From: Segatella copri
GTDB lineage: Bacteria; Bacteroidota; Bacteroidia; Bacteroidales; Bacteroidaceae
Length of the DNA stretch: 64,000 bases
Assembly (NCBI RefSeq): GCF_019249655.2
Contig: NZ_CP137557.1
Coordinates: 2,575,001-2,639,000, forward strand
Direction: 5' to 3'
Each line of letters begins with the position of its first letter. The stretch's first letter is position 1. Positions 17,336-25,052 of the stretch are shown piece by piece. The notes beneath the pieces are model-generated. The model was given only the letters and a program-made list of their open reading frames with translations. It had not been told where the DNA came from and made no database searches. The position numbers and the translations under genes are program-made.

Positions 17336-19708
17336 ATGAAGAAAATACTATTCTCATCACTCTTAGTTTGTGCTGCGACCCTCCCGGTTGCGGCACAAAG
17401 CGATTTTAACTATAACGAAGATTCGCAGTTCCGCCCCATTACCGGCAACAAGGTAAACACCGACTCACTGGGTTCGGACAAGGAAATCCCGAAGGGCATC
17501 AGGGTATGGACTGTGGACGAGAGATTCGGCGATATCAAAGCAGCCGTGGTTGACACCCTGCAGGCAATGTATCAGAACACCACCTTCACTGAAGGATTGC
17601 GTGGAGAATACAATACCCTGGGCAACATGGGTACCGCCCGCATCAACCGTATCTTCATCGACCGCCGCAATACGCAGGGCAACTTTATGTTCACGGAACC
17701 ATACGACAACATCGTCACCCCCGTGAGCGACTTCCACTTCACCAACACCTACTCACCAATCACCAATATCACGCTCAACAGCTGTGGTAACAGAACCAAT
17801 GGTGAGGATGACTTCAGAGCTGTGTTTGCCGTAAATGCCAACAAGCAACTGGGTGGCGGATTCAGATTCGACTACAAATATGGCCGCGGATTCTACGATG
17901 CCCAAAGCACCGCCCACTTCAAATACACCATGTGGACTTTCTATCTGGGCGACCGCTACCAGGCGCATATCCTCTTCAGTACGAACCACCAGAAGGTGAC
18001 CGAAAACGGAGGTATTACCAACGATGACTACATCAAGCATCCAGAGCTGTTTACAGACAATTATGCTTCGAACGAAATCCCTACCGTCTTGCAGCAGAAC
18101 TGGAATCGTAACGACAACCAGCACATCTTCTTCACCCATCGCTACAACGTGGGATTCAGCCGCAAAGTGAAGATGACGGAGGAAGAGATAAAAGCCAAGA
18201 AGTTCGCCATGGCTTCTGCCAAGGAGAACGCTGCAGAGGAAGCGAAGGATGAAGCTCGCAAGAAAGCGAAAGAGCAGGGAAAGGAGTTTGACGAGAAAGC
18301 CTTCGAGAAAAATCAGAAGAAATTCTCAGGACGCCCTGACAATGCGAAAATCGCCGGAAATGAACCAGCCAAAGAAGATAAGAAGAACGAGAAAGACTTG
18401 GCTTTCGGAACAGGAAAGGATTTCAAGAGCGACAGCACCCGCATTGCCGTAAACGGAAAAGCGGCTGCCGACAGTCTTCTTGCCCTGGAGAAGAAAAAGT
18501 CACAAGACTCTCTCTTCTACAAGTCTGAATATGTGCCTGTAACCAGCTTCATCCATACCGTTCAGTTTGATAATTACAAACGTATTTACCAGGCATACCA
18601 GACTCCACAGGATTACTATCTCAAGGAGTATTACGATGCCGGCAAATTTACTGGCGATTCCATCTACGACCAGACCAAGCACTGGCGTATCAAGAACACC
18701 ATTGCGATGGGAACGCTCGAAGGATTCAGCAAATGGGCTAAGGCTGGCTTGAAGGCTTTCGCCAGCTATGACCTCCGACATTATGAATTGCCAGACATGG
18801 AAGGCGGATTCACCAAATACAACGAACATGCGCTGAGCGTGGGCGGACAGCTGAGCAAGACCCAGGGAAAGACCCTTCACTATAATGTAGTAGGCGAAGT
18901 GGGATTGACCGGAGTAGACGCCGGAACCTTCGCAGTAGACGGCAATGTGGATATCAACCTGCCATTCCTGGGAGATACCGTACAGGTGAGGGGTGATGCC
19001 TTCATCCACCACGAAAATCCAACGTTCTACTATCGCAAGTATCACGCCCGCCATCTCTGGTGGGACAACGACTTGAGCAAGATTATCCATACCCGCATCA
19101 TGGGTACCCTGAGATTCGGAAAGACCAATACCACCCTGCGAGTGGCCGTGGATGAAATCAAGAACTACACCTACTTCTCGCAGCAGTATAACATCACGGA
19201 AAACGGACTGCGAACGGGTGTAACGGTGACTCCGATGCAAAGCGGCGATGCCATTAACCTGCTCACAGCACAACTGCAGCAGGACTTCCAGTTTGGCATC
19301 TTCAACTGGCAGAACATGATTACCTACCAGCATACCAGCAGCAAGAGCGCCCTGCCTGTGCCAGACCTCAATGTATACACCAACCTGTTCATCAAGTTCA
19401 AGGTGGTGAAGGTGCTCAACATCGAGCTGGGTGCAGATGCCAGATACTTCACAAGCTACGAGGCACCCGACTATTCTCCTTATATAGGACAATACACCGT
19501 ACAGGGCAATGGCGACAAGAACGTGAAGGTGGGCAACTACCCTATCGTCAATGCCTACGCCAACGTACACATCAAGCACACCCGCTTCTTCGTGATGATG
19601 AGCCACCTGAATGCAGGTCAGGGTGACAAGAACTACTTCTTTACCCCACATTATCCGATGAACGAACGTATATTCAGAATGGGTGTAAGCTGGAACTTCT
19701 TCAACTAA
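17336..19708 (+). CDS. Putative outer-membrane porin (Porin_10 family)
   Basis: 790 aa. Signal peptide 1-20 (MKKILFSSLLVCAATLPVAAQ), then beta-strand-rich sequence to the terminal aromatic residue (GVSWNFFN), as expected of an outer-membrane barrel. The early IRVWTVDERFGDIKAAVVDTL and YNTLGNMGTARINRIFIDR are characteristic of the Bacteroidota putative porin family. Residues about 280-390 form a long, highly charged Lys/Glu/Ala insert (for example EEAKDEARKKAKEQGKEF), likely a periplasmic or surface loop. A terminator follows, separating it from menA. Confidence 0.85.
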   Translation: MKKILFSSLLVCAATLPVAAQSDFNYNEDSQFRPITGNKVNTDSLGSDKEIPKGIRVWTVDERFGDIKAAVVDTLQAMYQNTTFTEGLRGEYNTLGNMGTARINRIFIDRRNTQGNFMFTEPYDNIVTPVSDFHFTNTYSPITNITLNSCGNRTNGEDDFRAVFAVNANKQLGGGFRFDYKYGRGFYDAQSTAHFKYTMWTFYLGDRYQAHILFSTNHQKVTENGGITNDDYIKHPELFTDNYASNEIPTVLQQNWNRNDNQHIFFTHRYNVGFSRKVKMTEEEIKAKKFAMASAKENAAEEAKDEARKKAKEQGKEFDEKAFEKNQKKFSGRPDNAKIAGNEPAKEDKKNEKDLAFGTGKDFKSDSTRIAVNGKAAADSLLALEKKKSQDSLFYKSEYVPVTSFIHTVQFDNYKRIYQAYQTPQDYYLKEYYDAGKFTGDSIYDQTKHWRIKNTIAMGTLEGFSKWAKAGLKAFASYDLRHYELPDMEGGFTKYNEHALSVGGQLSKTQGKTLHYNVVGEVGLTGVDAGTFAVDGNVDINLPFLGDTVQVRGDAFIHHENPTFYYRKYHARHLWWDNDLSKIIHTRIMGTLRFGKTNTTLRVAVDEIKNYTYFSQQYNITENGLRTGVTVTPMQSGDAINLLTAQLQQDFQFGIFNWQNMITYQHTSSKSALPVPDLNVYTNLFIKFKVVKVLNIELGADARYFTSYEAPDYSPYIGQYTVQGNGDKNVKVGNYPIVNAYANVHIKHTRFFVMMSHLNAGQGDKNYFFTPHYPMNERIFRMGVSWNFFN

Positions 19709-19739
19709 GCAAGAAGCGACTTTTACAAAACATAATGAT

Positions 19740-19767
19740 TAGGAGCGGGGACGACACCTCGCTCCTA
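19740..19767 (+). terminator. Intrinsic terminator after the porin gene
   Basis: TAGGAGCG and CGCTCCTA form a perfect 8-bp stem with a 12-nt loop, followed by TTAATTTTAAA. It lies 31 nt after the porin stop codon. Confidence 0.7.
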
Positions 19768-19787
19768 TTAATTTTAAAGCAAAAAAT

Positions 19788-20711
19788 ATGATGGTAAAGA
19801 CAAATTCACTAAAAGCCTGGTTTCTCGCCGCCCGCCCCAAGACATTGTCGGCTGCGGCAGTGCCAGTGATGCTAGGCACAGCCCTGGCATACAAGGATTC
19901 AAGTGCCAACTGCCAATGGGTTCCTGCCCTGCTCTGCCTGCTCTTTGCTTGGGTAATGCAGATAGACTCCAACTTCGTGAACGACTTCTTCGATTTCAAG
20001 CATGGCAACGACGATGAAACCCGACTGGGACCGAAGCGAGCCTGCGCAGAAGGCTGGATTACCATGAAAGCCATGAAATGGGGAATCATCATCACTACCC
20101 TTCTAGGCTGTATCATCGGTTTGCCCCTCGCCTTTTACGGCGGAAAGGAGATGATCATCGTGGGTATCTGCTGCGTCCTCTTCTGTTTCCTCTACACCAC
20201 CAAGCTGAGCTATCTGGGATTGGGCGACCTGCTGGTACTTCTCTTTTTCGGCATCGTGCCAGTCTGCTGCACCTATTATCTGGTAATGCCAGAAGAAATG
20301 CAGACTGTATCAGCAGAAGCCATACTGACTTCCATCGCCTGCGGACTGGTAGTAGATACGCTGCTCATTCTGAACAACTATCGAGACCACGACAATGATA
20401 TCAAAGCCGGCAAGAAAACCCTGATTGTTCACATCGGCAAGAAAAACGGCGAGCGTCTCTACTGTGCCCTGGGTAACATCGGCATCCTTATCATGATAGG
20501 AATCAACATCTACGGTGCACTTGCCTACGATGCAGATTCTAAGTTTTTGCCTTTCGCTGCTGTATGTCTCGTACAGCACAACAGAACTTTCGCCAAGATG
20601 AAAAAGATAGGAGAAGGCAGAATGCTGAACAAGGTGCTGGGCTATACAGCTCTCAACATCTTCGCCTTCGGCATCATATCCACCTTCATCATCATAGGAA
20701 TGATGAATTGA
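19788..20711 (+). CDS. menA: 1,4-dihydroxy-2-naphthoate polyprenyltransferase
   Basis: 307 aa, UbiA-superfamily membrane enzyme of menaquinone synthesis that prenylates DHNA. The first Asp-rich motif is NDFFDFKHGNDDETRLGPKRA. The second is NNYRDHDNDIKAGKKTL. About eight or nine membrane helices span the rest. The N-terminus LKAWFLAARPKTLSAAAVPVMLG is typical of MenA rather than UbiA. Menaquinone is the electron carrier expected of this anaerobe. The 3' end is followed after 16 nt by a palindrome shared with two other junctions. Confidence 0.93.
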   Translation: MMVKTNSLKAWFLAARPKTLSAAAVPVMLGTALAYKDSSANCQWVPALLCLLFAWVMQIDSNFVNDFFDFKHGNDDETRLGPKRACAEGWITMKAMKWGIIITTLLGCIIGLPLAFYGGKEMIIVGICCVLFCFLYTTKLSYLGLGDLLVLLFFGIVPVCCTYYLVMPEEMQTVSAEAILTSIACGLVVDTLLILNNYRDHDNDIKAGKKTLIVHIGKKNGERLYCALGNIGILIMIGINIYGALAYDADSKFLPFAAVCLVQHNRTFAKMKKIGEGRMLNKVLGYTALNIFAFGIISTFIIIGMMN

Positions 20712-20727
20712 TTATAACACATAAATA

Positions 20728-20749
20728 ATAATGTACGCGCGTACATTAT
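20728..20749. repeat. Palindrome with core TGTACGCGCGTACA, copy 1
   Basis: Perfect 22-bp palindrome, 16 nt after the menA stop codon and 21 nt before the HD-gene start codon. The GC core is flanked by A/T only. The same 14-bp core occurs at 32430-32443 and 63843-63856. Confidence 0.85.
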
Positions 20750-20770
20750 ATATAATAAAAGGTAAAGAAT

Positions 20771-21412
20771 ATGAGGCAACAAGTAAATCTGGAAATCATG
20801 CAGTTTGTGGAAACACAAATTCTGCCCAAATATACAGAGTTTGGCGAGAGCCACGGATTGCGCCACGTGACCCGTGTTATCAGAAACGCCCTGAAACTCG
20901 TACCTGTAACAGGTGCCGACATCGACATGGTTTATATCGTTGCCGCCTACCACGACCTGGGCATGAGCGGCCCTAGAGCCATCCACCACATCACCAGTGG
21001 CAAGATACTCCAGGCAGATGCCCGGTTGAAACGCTGGTTCAACGCAGAACAAATCAAGATTATGAAGGAAGCCGTGGAAGACCACCGCGCCTCCTCCAGT
21101 AGACAGCCCCGAAGCATCTATGGAAAGATAGTAGCCGAAGCCGACCGCGACATCGATGTACACGAGATATTCCTTCGTGCCATCGAATACGGCAAGGAAA
21201 ACTATCCGGAAAAAGACAAGGAGGAACAATGGAAGCGATTCTCTGACCACATGGACGAGAAATATTCCCGAAATGGCTACATCAAGTTATGGATACCCAA
21301 TTCGCCGAATGAGAAAGCGCTGAAGGAACTGCGCAATATCATCGACAACAAGGCAGAACTGAGAAAACATTTCGAGGAAATATACGAAGAATTGAAGAAA
21401 AAGGAGTCCTGA
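20771..21412 (+). CDS. HD-domain protein (putative phosphohydrolase)
   Basis: 213 aa. HD-domain metal ligands: His in ESHGLRHVTRVIRNAL, the HD pair in VYIVAAYHDLGMSGP, a later His in EDHRASSSRQP, and Asp in EADRDIDVHE. Such domains hydrolyse phosphate esters such as nucleotides. The specific substrate cannot be read. The C-terminal third (140-213) is helical and charged with no second domain. The start ATG lies 21 nt after the TGTACGCGCGTACA palindrome, which could lie in its leader. Confidence 0.85.
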   Translation: MRQQVNLEIMQFVETQILPKYTEFGESHGLRHVTRVIRNALKLVPVTGADIDMVYIVAAYHDLGMSGPRAIHHITSGKILQADARLKRWFNAEQIKIMKEAVEDHRASSSRQPRSIYGKIVAEADRDIDVHEIFLRAIEYGKENYPEKDKEEQWKRFSDHMDEKYSRNGYIKLWIPNSPNEKALKELRNIIDNKAELRKHFEEIYEELKKKES

Positions 21413-21453
21413 TTTGAGAGAAAGAAGATTTTTCGAAAAAATCGGCTCAAAGA

Positions 21454-21485
21454 TTTGGTAGTTTCAAAAGATTGCATTATCTTTG
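21454..21485 (+). promoter_or_regulatory. Promoter for the structured RNA at 21.5 kb
   Basis: TTTG (21454-21457), 20 nt, TATCTTTG (21478-21485), a perfect consensus match. There is no ORF downstream before a strong terminator, so it should drive an untranslated RNA. Confidence 0.8.
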
Positions 21486-21487
21486 CA

Positions 21488-21792
21488 GTAGAGAAAACCC
21501 AAAGACTTCTATCGGTAGATGATAGCCCATGCTATGTCTATCCGACAAAGATATAAGGGTCGTGTCGGTTCGATCGGGATACTCATCAAATTACACTTAT
21601 GAAACCGAGAAGACTTCTCTTGCCTATGGCGGGCCACATAAACTGACATGTCAACTAAGCTGTAAAGCCGGTGGATTACAAAAGCGGAGAGCTCTCAAAT
21701 GTTTATGACATTCGGAGTTTCATCACATCATCGAGCGGCCCTTTCCTACAGGAGGCAGATTTCCAATAATTGGTAAATCTGCCTCTTTTTTT
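21488..21792 (+). ncRNA. Structured non-coding RNA, about 300 nt, unidentified (6S-like candidate)
   Basis: It lies between a perfect promoter and a strong terminator with no plausible ORF. The 5' end (GTAGAGAAA, 21488-21496) can pair with TTTCCTAC (21742-21749) just before the terminator, closing the molecule with 8 bp and one bulge. Inside are a long hairpin at 21512-21545 (TCGG, TAGA and ATAGC pairing with GCTAT, TCTA and CCGA), TCGGTT/AACCGA (21565-21608) and GAGAAGACTTCTC (21607-21619). It lacks RNase P signatures (GAGGAAAGTCC), a tmRNA tag and a T-loop acceptor end. A 6S-type RNA or the Bacteroidales-1 class is possible, but I cannot confirm either. Confidence 0.65.
21752..21792 (+). 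terminator. Strong intrinsic terminator of the structured RNA
   Basis: GAGGCAGATTT pairs with AAATCTGCCTC and the inner CCAATAATTGG extends the stem. Seven T residues follow. Confidence 0.9.
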
Positions 21793-21883
21793 GTTGACAA
21801 AAGAAGTTTACTTACCATAATCTCCCCAAAAAGCAAGAAAAATAAGAAAAAATACACTTTTCTTGAAAAAAGTTGCAGAAAAA

Positions 21884-21915
21884 TTTGGTGGAACAAAAAA
21901 AATGTAGTATCTTTG
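21884..21915 (+). promoter_or_regulatory. tRNA cassette 1 promoter
   Basis: TTTG (21884-21887), 20 nt, TATCTTTG (21908-21915). The boxes plus spacer are nearly identical to the promoters of cassette 2 and of the tRNA-Asp operon (TTTGGTGGAA at the left, A-rich middle). Confidence 0.85.
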
Positions 21916-21964
21916 CACCCGCATTTGAGAACGATGCTTGTTGATTTGGCAACAATATCCGATT

Positions 21965-22052
21965 GGAAGGTTGGGTGAGTGGCTGAAACCACCAGTTTGC
22001 TAAACTGACGTGCGGGTTTACCGTACCGGGGGTTCGAATCCCCCACCTTCCG
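21965..22052 (+). tRNA. tRNA-Ser(GCT), copy 1
   Basis: 88 nt with a long variable arm, as expected of a serine tRNA. The acceptor GGAAGGT pairs with ACCTTCC, the anticodon loop is TTGCTAA (anticodon GCT, codons AGC/AGU), and the T-loop is GGTTCGAATCC. The CCA end is not encoded. First gene of cassette 1. Confidence 0.95.
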
Positions 22053-22078
22053 CAAGCGGAGTTCGAAATTGCACCGTT

Positions 22079-22150
22079 GGTCGATTCATCTAATGGTTAG
22101 GATACAAGATTCTCAATCTTGGCATAGGGGTTCGATTCCCCTATCGACTA
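22079..22150 (+). tRNA. tRNA-Glu(CTC), copy 1
   Basis: 72 nt. The anticodon stem CAAGA/TCTTG encloses TTCTCAA, anticodon CTC (codon GAG). The T-arm is GGGGTTCGATTCCCC. Acceptor GGTCGAT pairs with ATCGACT with one G-U. No encoded CCA. Confidence 0.95.
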
Positions 22151-22216
22151 CAATATTAAAAATATGTTGATATAAGTCTGCGAAAGTTGTGAGACCAATG
22201 CAGATTTTTGTTACAA

Positions 22217-22288
22217 GGTCGATTCATCTAATGGTTAGGATACAAGATTCTCAATCTTGGCATAGGGGTTCGATTCCCCTATCGACTA
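22217..22288 (+). tRNA. tRNA-Glu(CTC), copy 2
   Basis: Identical in sequence to copy 1, separated from it by a 66-nt spacer. Part of cassette 1, with no own promoter visible. Confidence 0.95.
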
Positions 22289-22305
22289 CAATCAACAGAC
22301 TTCAA

Positions 22306-22377
22306 GGTCGATTCATCTAATGGTTAGGATACAAGATTCTCAATCTTGGCATAGGGGTTCGATTCCCCTATCGACTA
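22306..22377 (+). tRNA. tRNA-Glu(CTC), copy 3
   Basis: Identical to copies 1 and 2, with a 17-nt spacer. Last gene of cassette 1, 35 nt before the terminator. Confidence 0.95.
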
Positions 22378-22412
22378 CAAAGTGTTTTCATGTATTAGTT
22401 ATTGTTGGTAAG

Positions 22413-22452
22413 CTTGCATTTAGTCTTTATGACTACTGCAAGTTATTTTTTT
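22413..22452 (+). terminator. Terminator of tRNA cassette 1
   Basis: CTTGCA and TAGTC pair with GACTA and TGCAAG, followed by TTATTTTTTT. Almost the same element recurs after cassette 2. Confidence 0.8.
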
Positions 22453-22520
22453 GCCCTAAGGCAGGAAAGACAAGAATCCAGCAATCTTCTAAACATTTAG
22501 ACAAAAAAGTAAGGGAAAAA

Positions 22521-22552
22521 TTTGGTGGAACCAAAAAAATTTAGTACCTTTG
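22521..22552 (+). promoter_or_regulatory. tRNA cassette 2 promoter
   Basis: TTTG (22521-22524), 20 nt, TACCTTTG (22545-22552). It is near-identical to the cassette 1 promoter, including the downstream CGCATTTGAGAACGATGCTTG leader. Confidence 0.85.
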
Positions 22553-22600
22553 CAATCGCATTTGAGAACGATGCTTGTGATTCAGAAACTGAATTCAACA

Positions 22601-22688
22601 GGAAGGTTGGGTGAGTGGCTGAAACCACCAGTTTGCTAAACTGACGTGCGGGTTTACCGTACCGGGGGTTCGAATCCCCCACCTTCCG
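22601..22688 (+). tRNA. tRNA-Ser(GCT), copy 2
   Basis: Identical to the copy at 21965, including acceptor, GCT anticodon and long variable arm. First gene of cassette 2. Confidence 0.95.
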
Positions 22689-22714
22689 CAAGCTGAGTTC
22701 GAAACTGCACCGTT

Positions 22715-22786
22715 GGTCGATTCATCTAATGGTTAGGATACAAGATTCTCAATCTTGGCATAGGGGTTCGATTCCCCTATCGACTA
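22715..22786 (+). tRNA. tRNA-Glu(CTC), copy 4
   Basis: Identical to the three copies in cassette 1. Here the three bases after the discriminator happen to read CCA, unlike the other copies. Confidence 0.95.
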
Positions 22787-22822
22787 CCAAATGTTTTTAT
22801 GGGTTAGTTATTGTTTGTGAAG

Positions 22823-22863
22823 CTTGCAATTAGTCTTAATGACTACTGCAAGTTATTTTTTTT
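22823..22863 (+). terminator. Terminator of tRNA cassette 2
   Basis: Same stem as the cassette 1 terminator (CTTGCA...TGCAAG with TAGTC/GACTA), followed by TTATTTTTTTT. Confidence 0.8.
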
Positions 22864-22872
22864 GTCCCTACA

Positions 22873-22904
22873 TTTGGTATTCTCCCCATTTTGCAGTATC
22901 TTTG
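22873..22904 (+). promoter_or_regulatory. Promoter for the T9SS plug gene
   Basis: TTTG (22873-22876), 20 nt, TATCTTTG (22897-22904), perfect consensus. It begins about 10 nt after the cassette 2 terminator, with a leader of about 20 nt. Confidence 0.85.
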
Positions 22905-22932
22905 CAGTAAAGTTAAGAAAACAATCATCAAT

Positions 22933-24174
22933 ATGCAAAGAATACATTTATCACTCATATTGCTTCTCGCTTTCTGCGCATCATCTGTTCATGCACAGCG
23001 CCACGAGATACTCAACCCACGCATCGCCACCCTGCAAGTAGTGGCGGGCACCAACTGGCAAGCCATGCCTATCACCCAACTGGGCGGTCTCCCTATCCAC
23101 ATCGATTTCGACGACATGACCCACGACTACCATCGCTATACCTACAAGATAGAACATTGCGATGCCAACTGGAAGGTATCAGAGGGACTCTTCGAAGCCG
23201 ACTATCTGCGAGGCTTCAATGGCGAGCAGGCCATCGACAACATTGAGCAGTCGCTCAACACTGACCATCTCTACACTCACTATCAACTTACCATCCCCAA
23301 TGAGAACTGCCGTATCACCATGAGCGGAAACTATAAGCTCACAGTGTACGATGATAATGCCGATGGTGATGACAACAAGATGCTGACAGCCTGCTTCATG
23401 GTGGTAGATCCGCAAGTACAGGTAGCCATCGGATATTCTTCCAACACGGATATTGATGTCAACAAGAAGCATCAGCAGGTAAGCCTGAACATGAAGTATG
23501 GCAATCTGAGAGTAACCAACCCTTCGCAGCAAATCAAGACTGTAGTGTTGCAAAACGGGCGCTGGGACAATGCCGTATGGAATGCCAAGCCAAATTACAT
23601 CAGTGCTGACGGTCTGCAATGGCAGCACAACCGGAATCTGATATTCAATGCAGGAAACGAGTACCGAAAATTCGAAATGCTGGATATGGACCATCCGACC
23701 ATGGGCATAGACGAAATAAAATGGGATGGATCAGAATATCAGGTATATGTAGTACCAGACACGCCTCGTCCCAGCTATGTATACGACGAGAGTGCCAAAG
23801 GCTCCTTTTACGTGCGCAACAGCGACAACAACGACAATACTTTCACCTGTGACTATGCGCAGGTTCACTTCGTTCTGCAAACCGAAAGACAGCCAGGAGA
23901 AGTATATCTGAACGGAGACTGGACCTACGACAGTTTCCTGCCAGCATATCGCATGGAATACGATGAGAAGAAGCATTACTATCACGCCACCGTGTTCCTC
24001 AAGCAAGGCTACTACAGTTACCAGTATCTCTTTCTTAAAGATGACGGCAGCACGCACCCGGTAAGCACAGAAGGAAACTTCTTTCAAACCGCCAATCGAT
24101 ATGACGTTCTGATATACTATCGAGGCACGGGTGATAGAACGGATAAGTTAGTAGGCTGGAAAAGCTGCAAATAA
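22933..24174 (+). CDS. Type IX secretion system plug protein (DUF5103)
   Basis: 413 aa from the ATG at 22933; an in-frame ATG at 22891 overlaps the promoter and is rejected. Signal peptide 1-23 (MQRIHLSLILLLAFCASSVHAQ). The mature protein matches the DUF5103 family from its first residues (HEILNPRIATLQVVAG, then PIHIDFDDMTHDYHRYTYKIEHCDANW) through YVVPDTPRPSYVYDESAKGSF to the C-terminal GDWTYDSFLPAYRMEYDEKKHYYHA. The family is now described as the plug that closes the SprA translocon of type IX secretion. It fits with the small T9SS-tail protein at 5.1 kb. Confidence 0.85.
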   Translation: MQRIHLSLILLLAFCASSVHAQRHEILNPRIATLQVVAGTNWQAMPITQLGGLPIHIDFDDMTHDYHRYTYKIEHCDANWKVSEGLFEADYLRGFNGEQAIDNIEQSLNTDHLYTHYQLTIPNENCRITMSGNYKLTVYDDNADGDDNKMLTACFMVVDPQVQVAIGYSSNTDIDVNKKHQQVSLNMKYGNLRVTNPSQQIKTVVLQNGRWDNAVWNAKPNYISADGLQWQHNRNLIFNAGNEYRKFEMLDMDHPTMGIDEIKWDGSEYQVYVVPDTPRPSYVYDESAKGSFYVRNSDNNDNTFTCDYAQVHFVLQTERQPGEVYLNGDWTYDSFLPAYRMEYDEKKHYYHATVFLKQGYYSYQYLFLKDDGSTHPVSTEGNFFQTANRYDVLIYYRGTGDRTDKLVGWKSCK

Positions 24175-24202
24175 TGACATTTTGATTCTGTACGTTACAA
24201 TT

Positions 24203-24216
24203 TGTACCCGTGTACA
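24203..24216. repeat. Degenerate relative of the TGTACGCGCGTACA palindrome
   Basis: TGTACCCGTGTACA keeps both outer TGTAC/GTACA arms but has CCGT in place of GCGC at the centre. It lies 28 nt after the plug-gene stop codon. Relation to the three perfect copies is only suggestive. Confidence 0.4.
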
Positions 24217-24247
24217 TAAGCACTTAAGCCCGGGAACATGAGCAAAC

Positions 24248-24312
24248 GTGCCCGAAAACATGAGCAGTTTTAACCGGCAGCTCCGGGTAAAACTGCCCAA
24301 AGCCTCGGGCAC
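24248..24312. repeat. Nested inverted repeat after the plug gene
   Basis: Outer arms GTGCCCGA and TCGGGCAC (with one extra base); inner arms GCAGTTTTAACCGG and CCGGGTAAAACTGC around CAGCT. Two-level hairpin architecture similar to the one at 9645-9777, also between convergent genes. Confidence 0.6.
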
Positions 24313-24343
24313 ATTTGGTCAAAGCCCTCCCAAAAAACAATAA

Positions 24344-24387
24344 AGTCCACTTAAAAAAGCCTAGTATCATGCTTTTTTAAGTGGACT
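24344..24387. terminator. Bidirectional terminator, plug gene / rnfA
   Basis: AGTCCACTTAAAAAAGC and GCTTTTTTAAGTGGACT make a perfect 17-bp stem around a 10-nt loop. It ends 22 nt from the rnfA stop codon, in the convergent gap. Confidence 0.85.
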
Positions 24388-24409
24388 CAATTCAATATTA
24401 AATATCGAT

Positions 24410-25012
24410 TTACTCCAATCCGAACAATGACTTCAAGCCTCCATCTACACCCGAGAAGCCCATGAAGGCAAGACTGAGGAGAGCGGCTGTAACCATGACG
24501 ATGGCTACGCCCTGCATACCCTTAGGAATGCGAACCAGAGCCTGCTGCTCACGAATACCAGCAAAGACGATGAGAGCCAGGGCAAAGCCGAGGGCTGTAG
24601 AGAATGCATAAACCACACTCTCCAGGAGATTGTAGTCCTTCTGAATAACCAGAATGGCTACACCCAGCACAGCACAGTTGGTAGTAATCAAAGGCAGGAA
24701 GATACCGAGCGCCTGATAAAGTGCAGGAGAAACCTTCTTGAGAATAATCTCTACCATCTGAACCAAGGCGGCAATCACGAGGATGAACGCCAGGGTCTGG
24801 AGATATTGCAATCCGAACGGATCGAGTACATACTTCTGAACACACCAGGTAATGATGGTTGCCAAGGTCAAGACGAAGGCGATGGCACCACCCATACCGA
24901 TGGCAGTATCAACTTTCTTCGATACGCCCAGGAACGGACAGATACCGAGAAACTGCGACAAGACGATGTTGTTGACGAATATCGCAGAGATAAATATCAA
25001 TAAATATTCCAT
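24410..25012 (-). CDS. rnfA: Electron transport complex subunit RnfA
   Basis: 200 aa, integral membrane subunit of the Rnf complex, which oxidises reduced ferredoxin, reduces NAD and pumps ions. About six membrane helices. The N-terminus [33 protein letters not shown] and the mirrored [11 protein letters not shown] carry the conserved Cys residues that hold a [2Fe-2S] cluster between RnfA and RnfE. Last gene of the operon, ending close to a strong terminator. It is homologous to the neighbouring rnfE. Confidence 0.96.
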   Translation of the reverse strand: MEYLLIFISAIFVNNIVLSQFLGICPFLGVSKKVDTAIGMGGAIAFVLTLATIITWCVQKYVLDPFGLQYLQTLAFILVIAALVQMVEIILKKVSPALYQALGIFLPLITTNCAVLGVAILVIQKDYNLLESVVYAFSTALGFALALIVFAGIREQQALVRIPKGMQGVAIVMVTAALLSLAFMGFSGVDGGLKSLFGLE

Positions 25013-25052
25013 AATTTCTATTCTATTTCATTGACAGAAGCGATGCCTACGC

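Noticed and set aside
21488..21792. The RNA at 21.5 kb read as RNase P RNA or tmRNA
   Set aside because: GAGGAAAGTCC and the other RNase P conserved blocks are absent. No tag-peptide frame ending in ALAA and no tRNA-like acceptor end are present.
21723..22691. Short frames across the tRNA block (for example 21723-22055, 22320-22544, 22497-22691)
   Set aside because: They overlap tRNA genes and their promoters. The similar protein starts come from the duplicated tRNA-Ser sequence.
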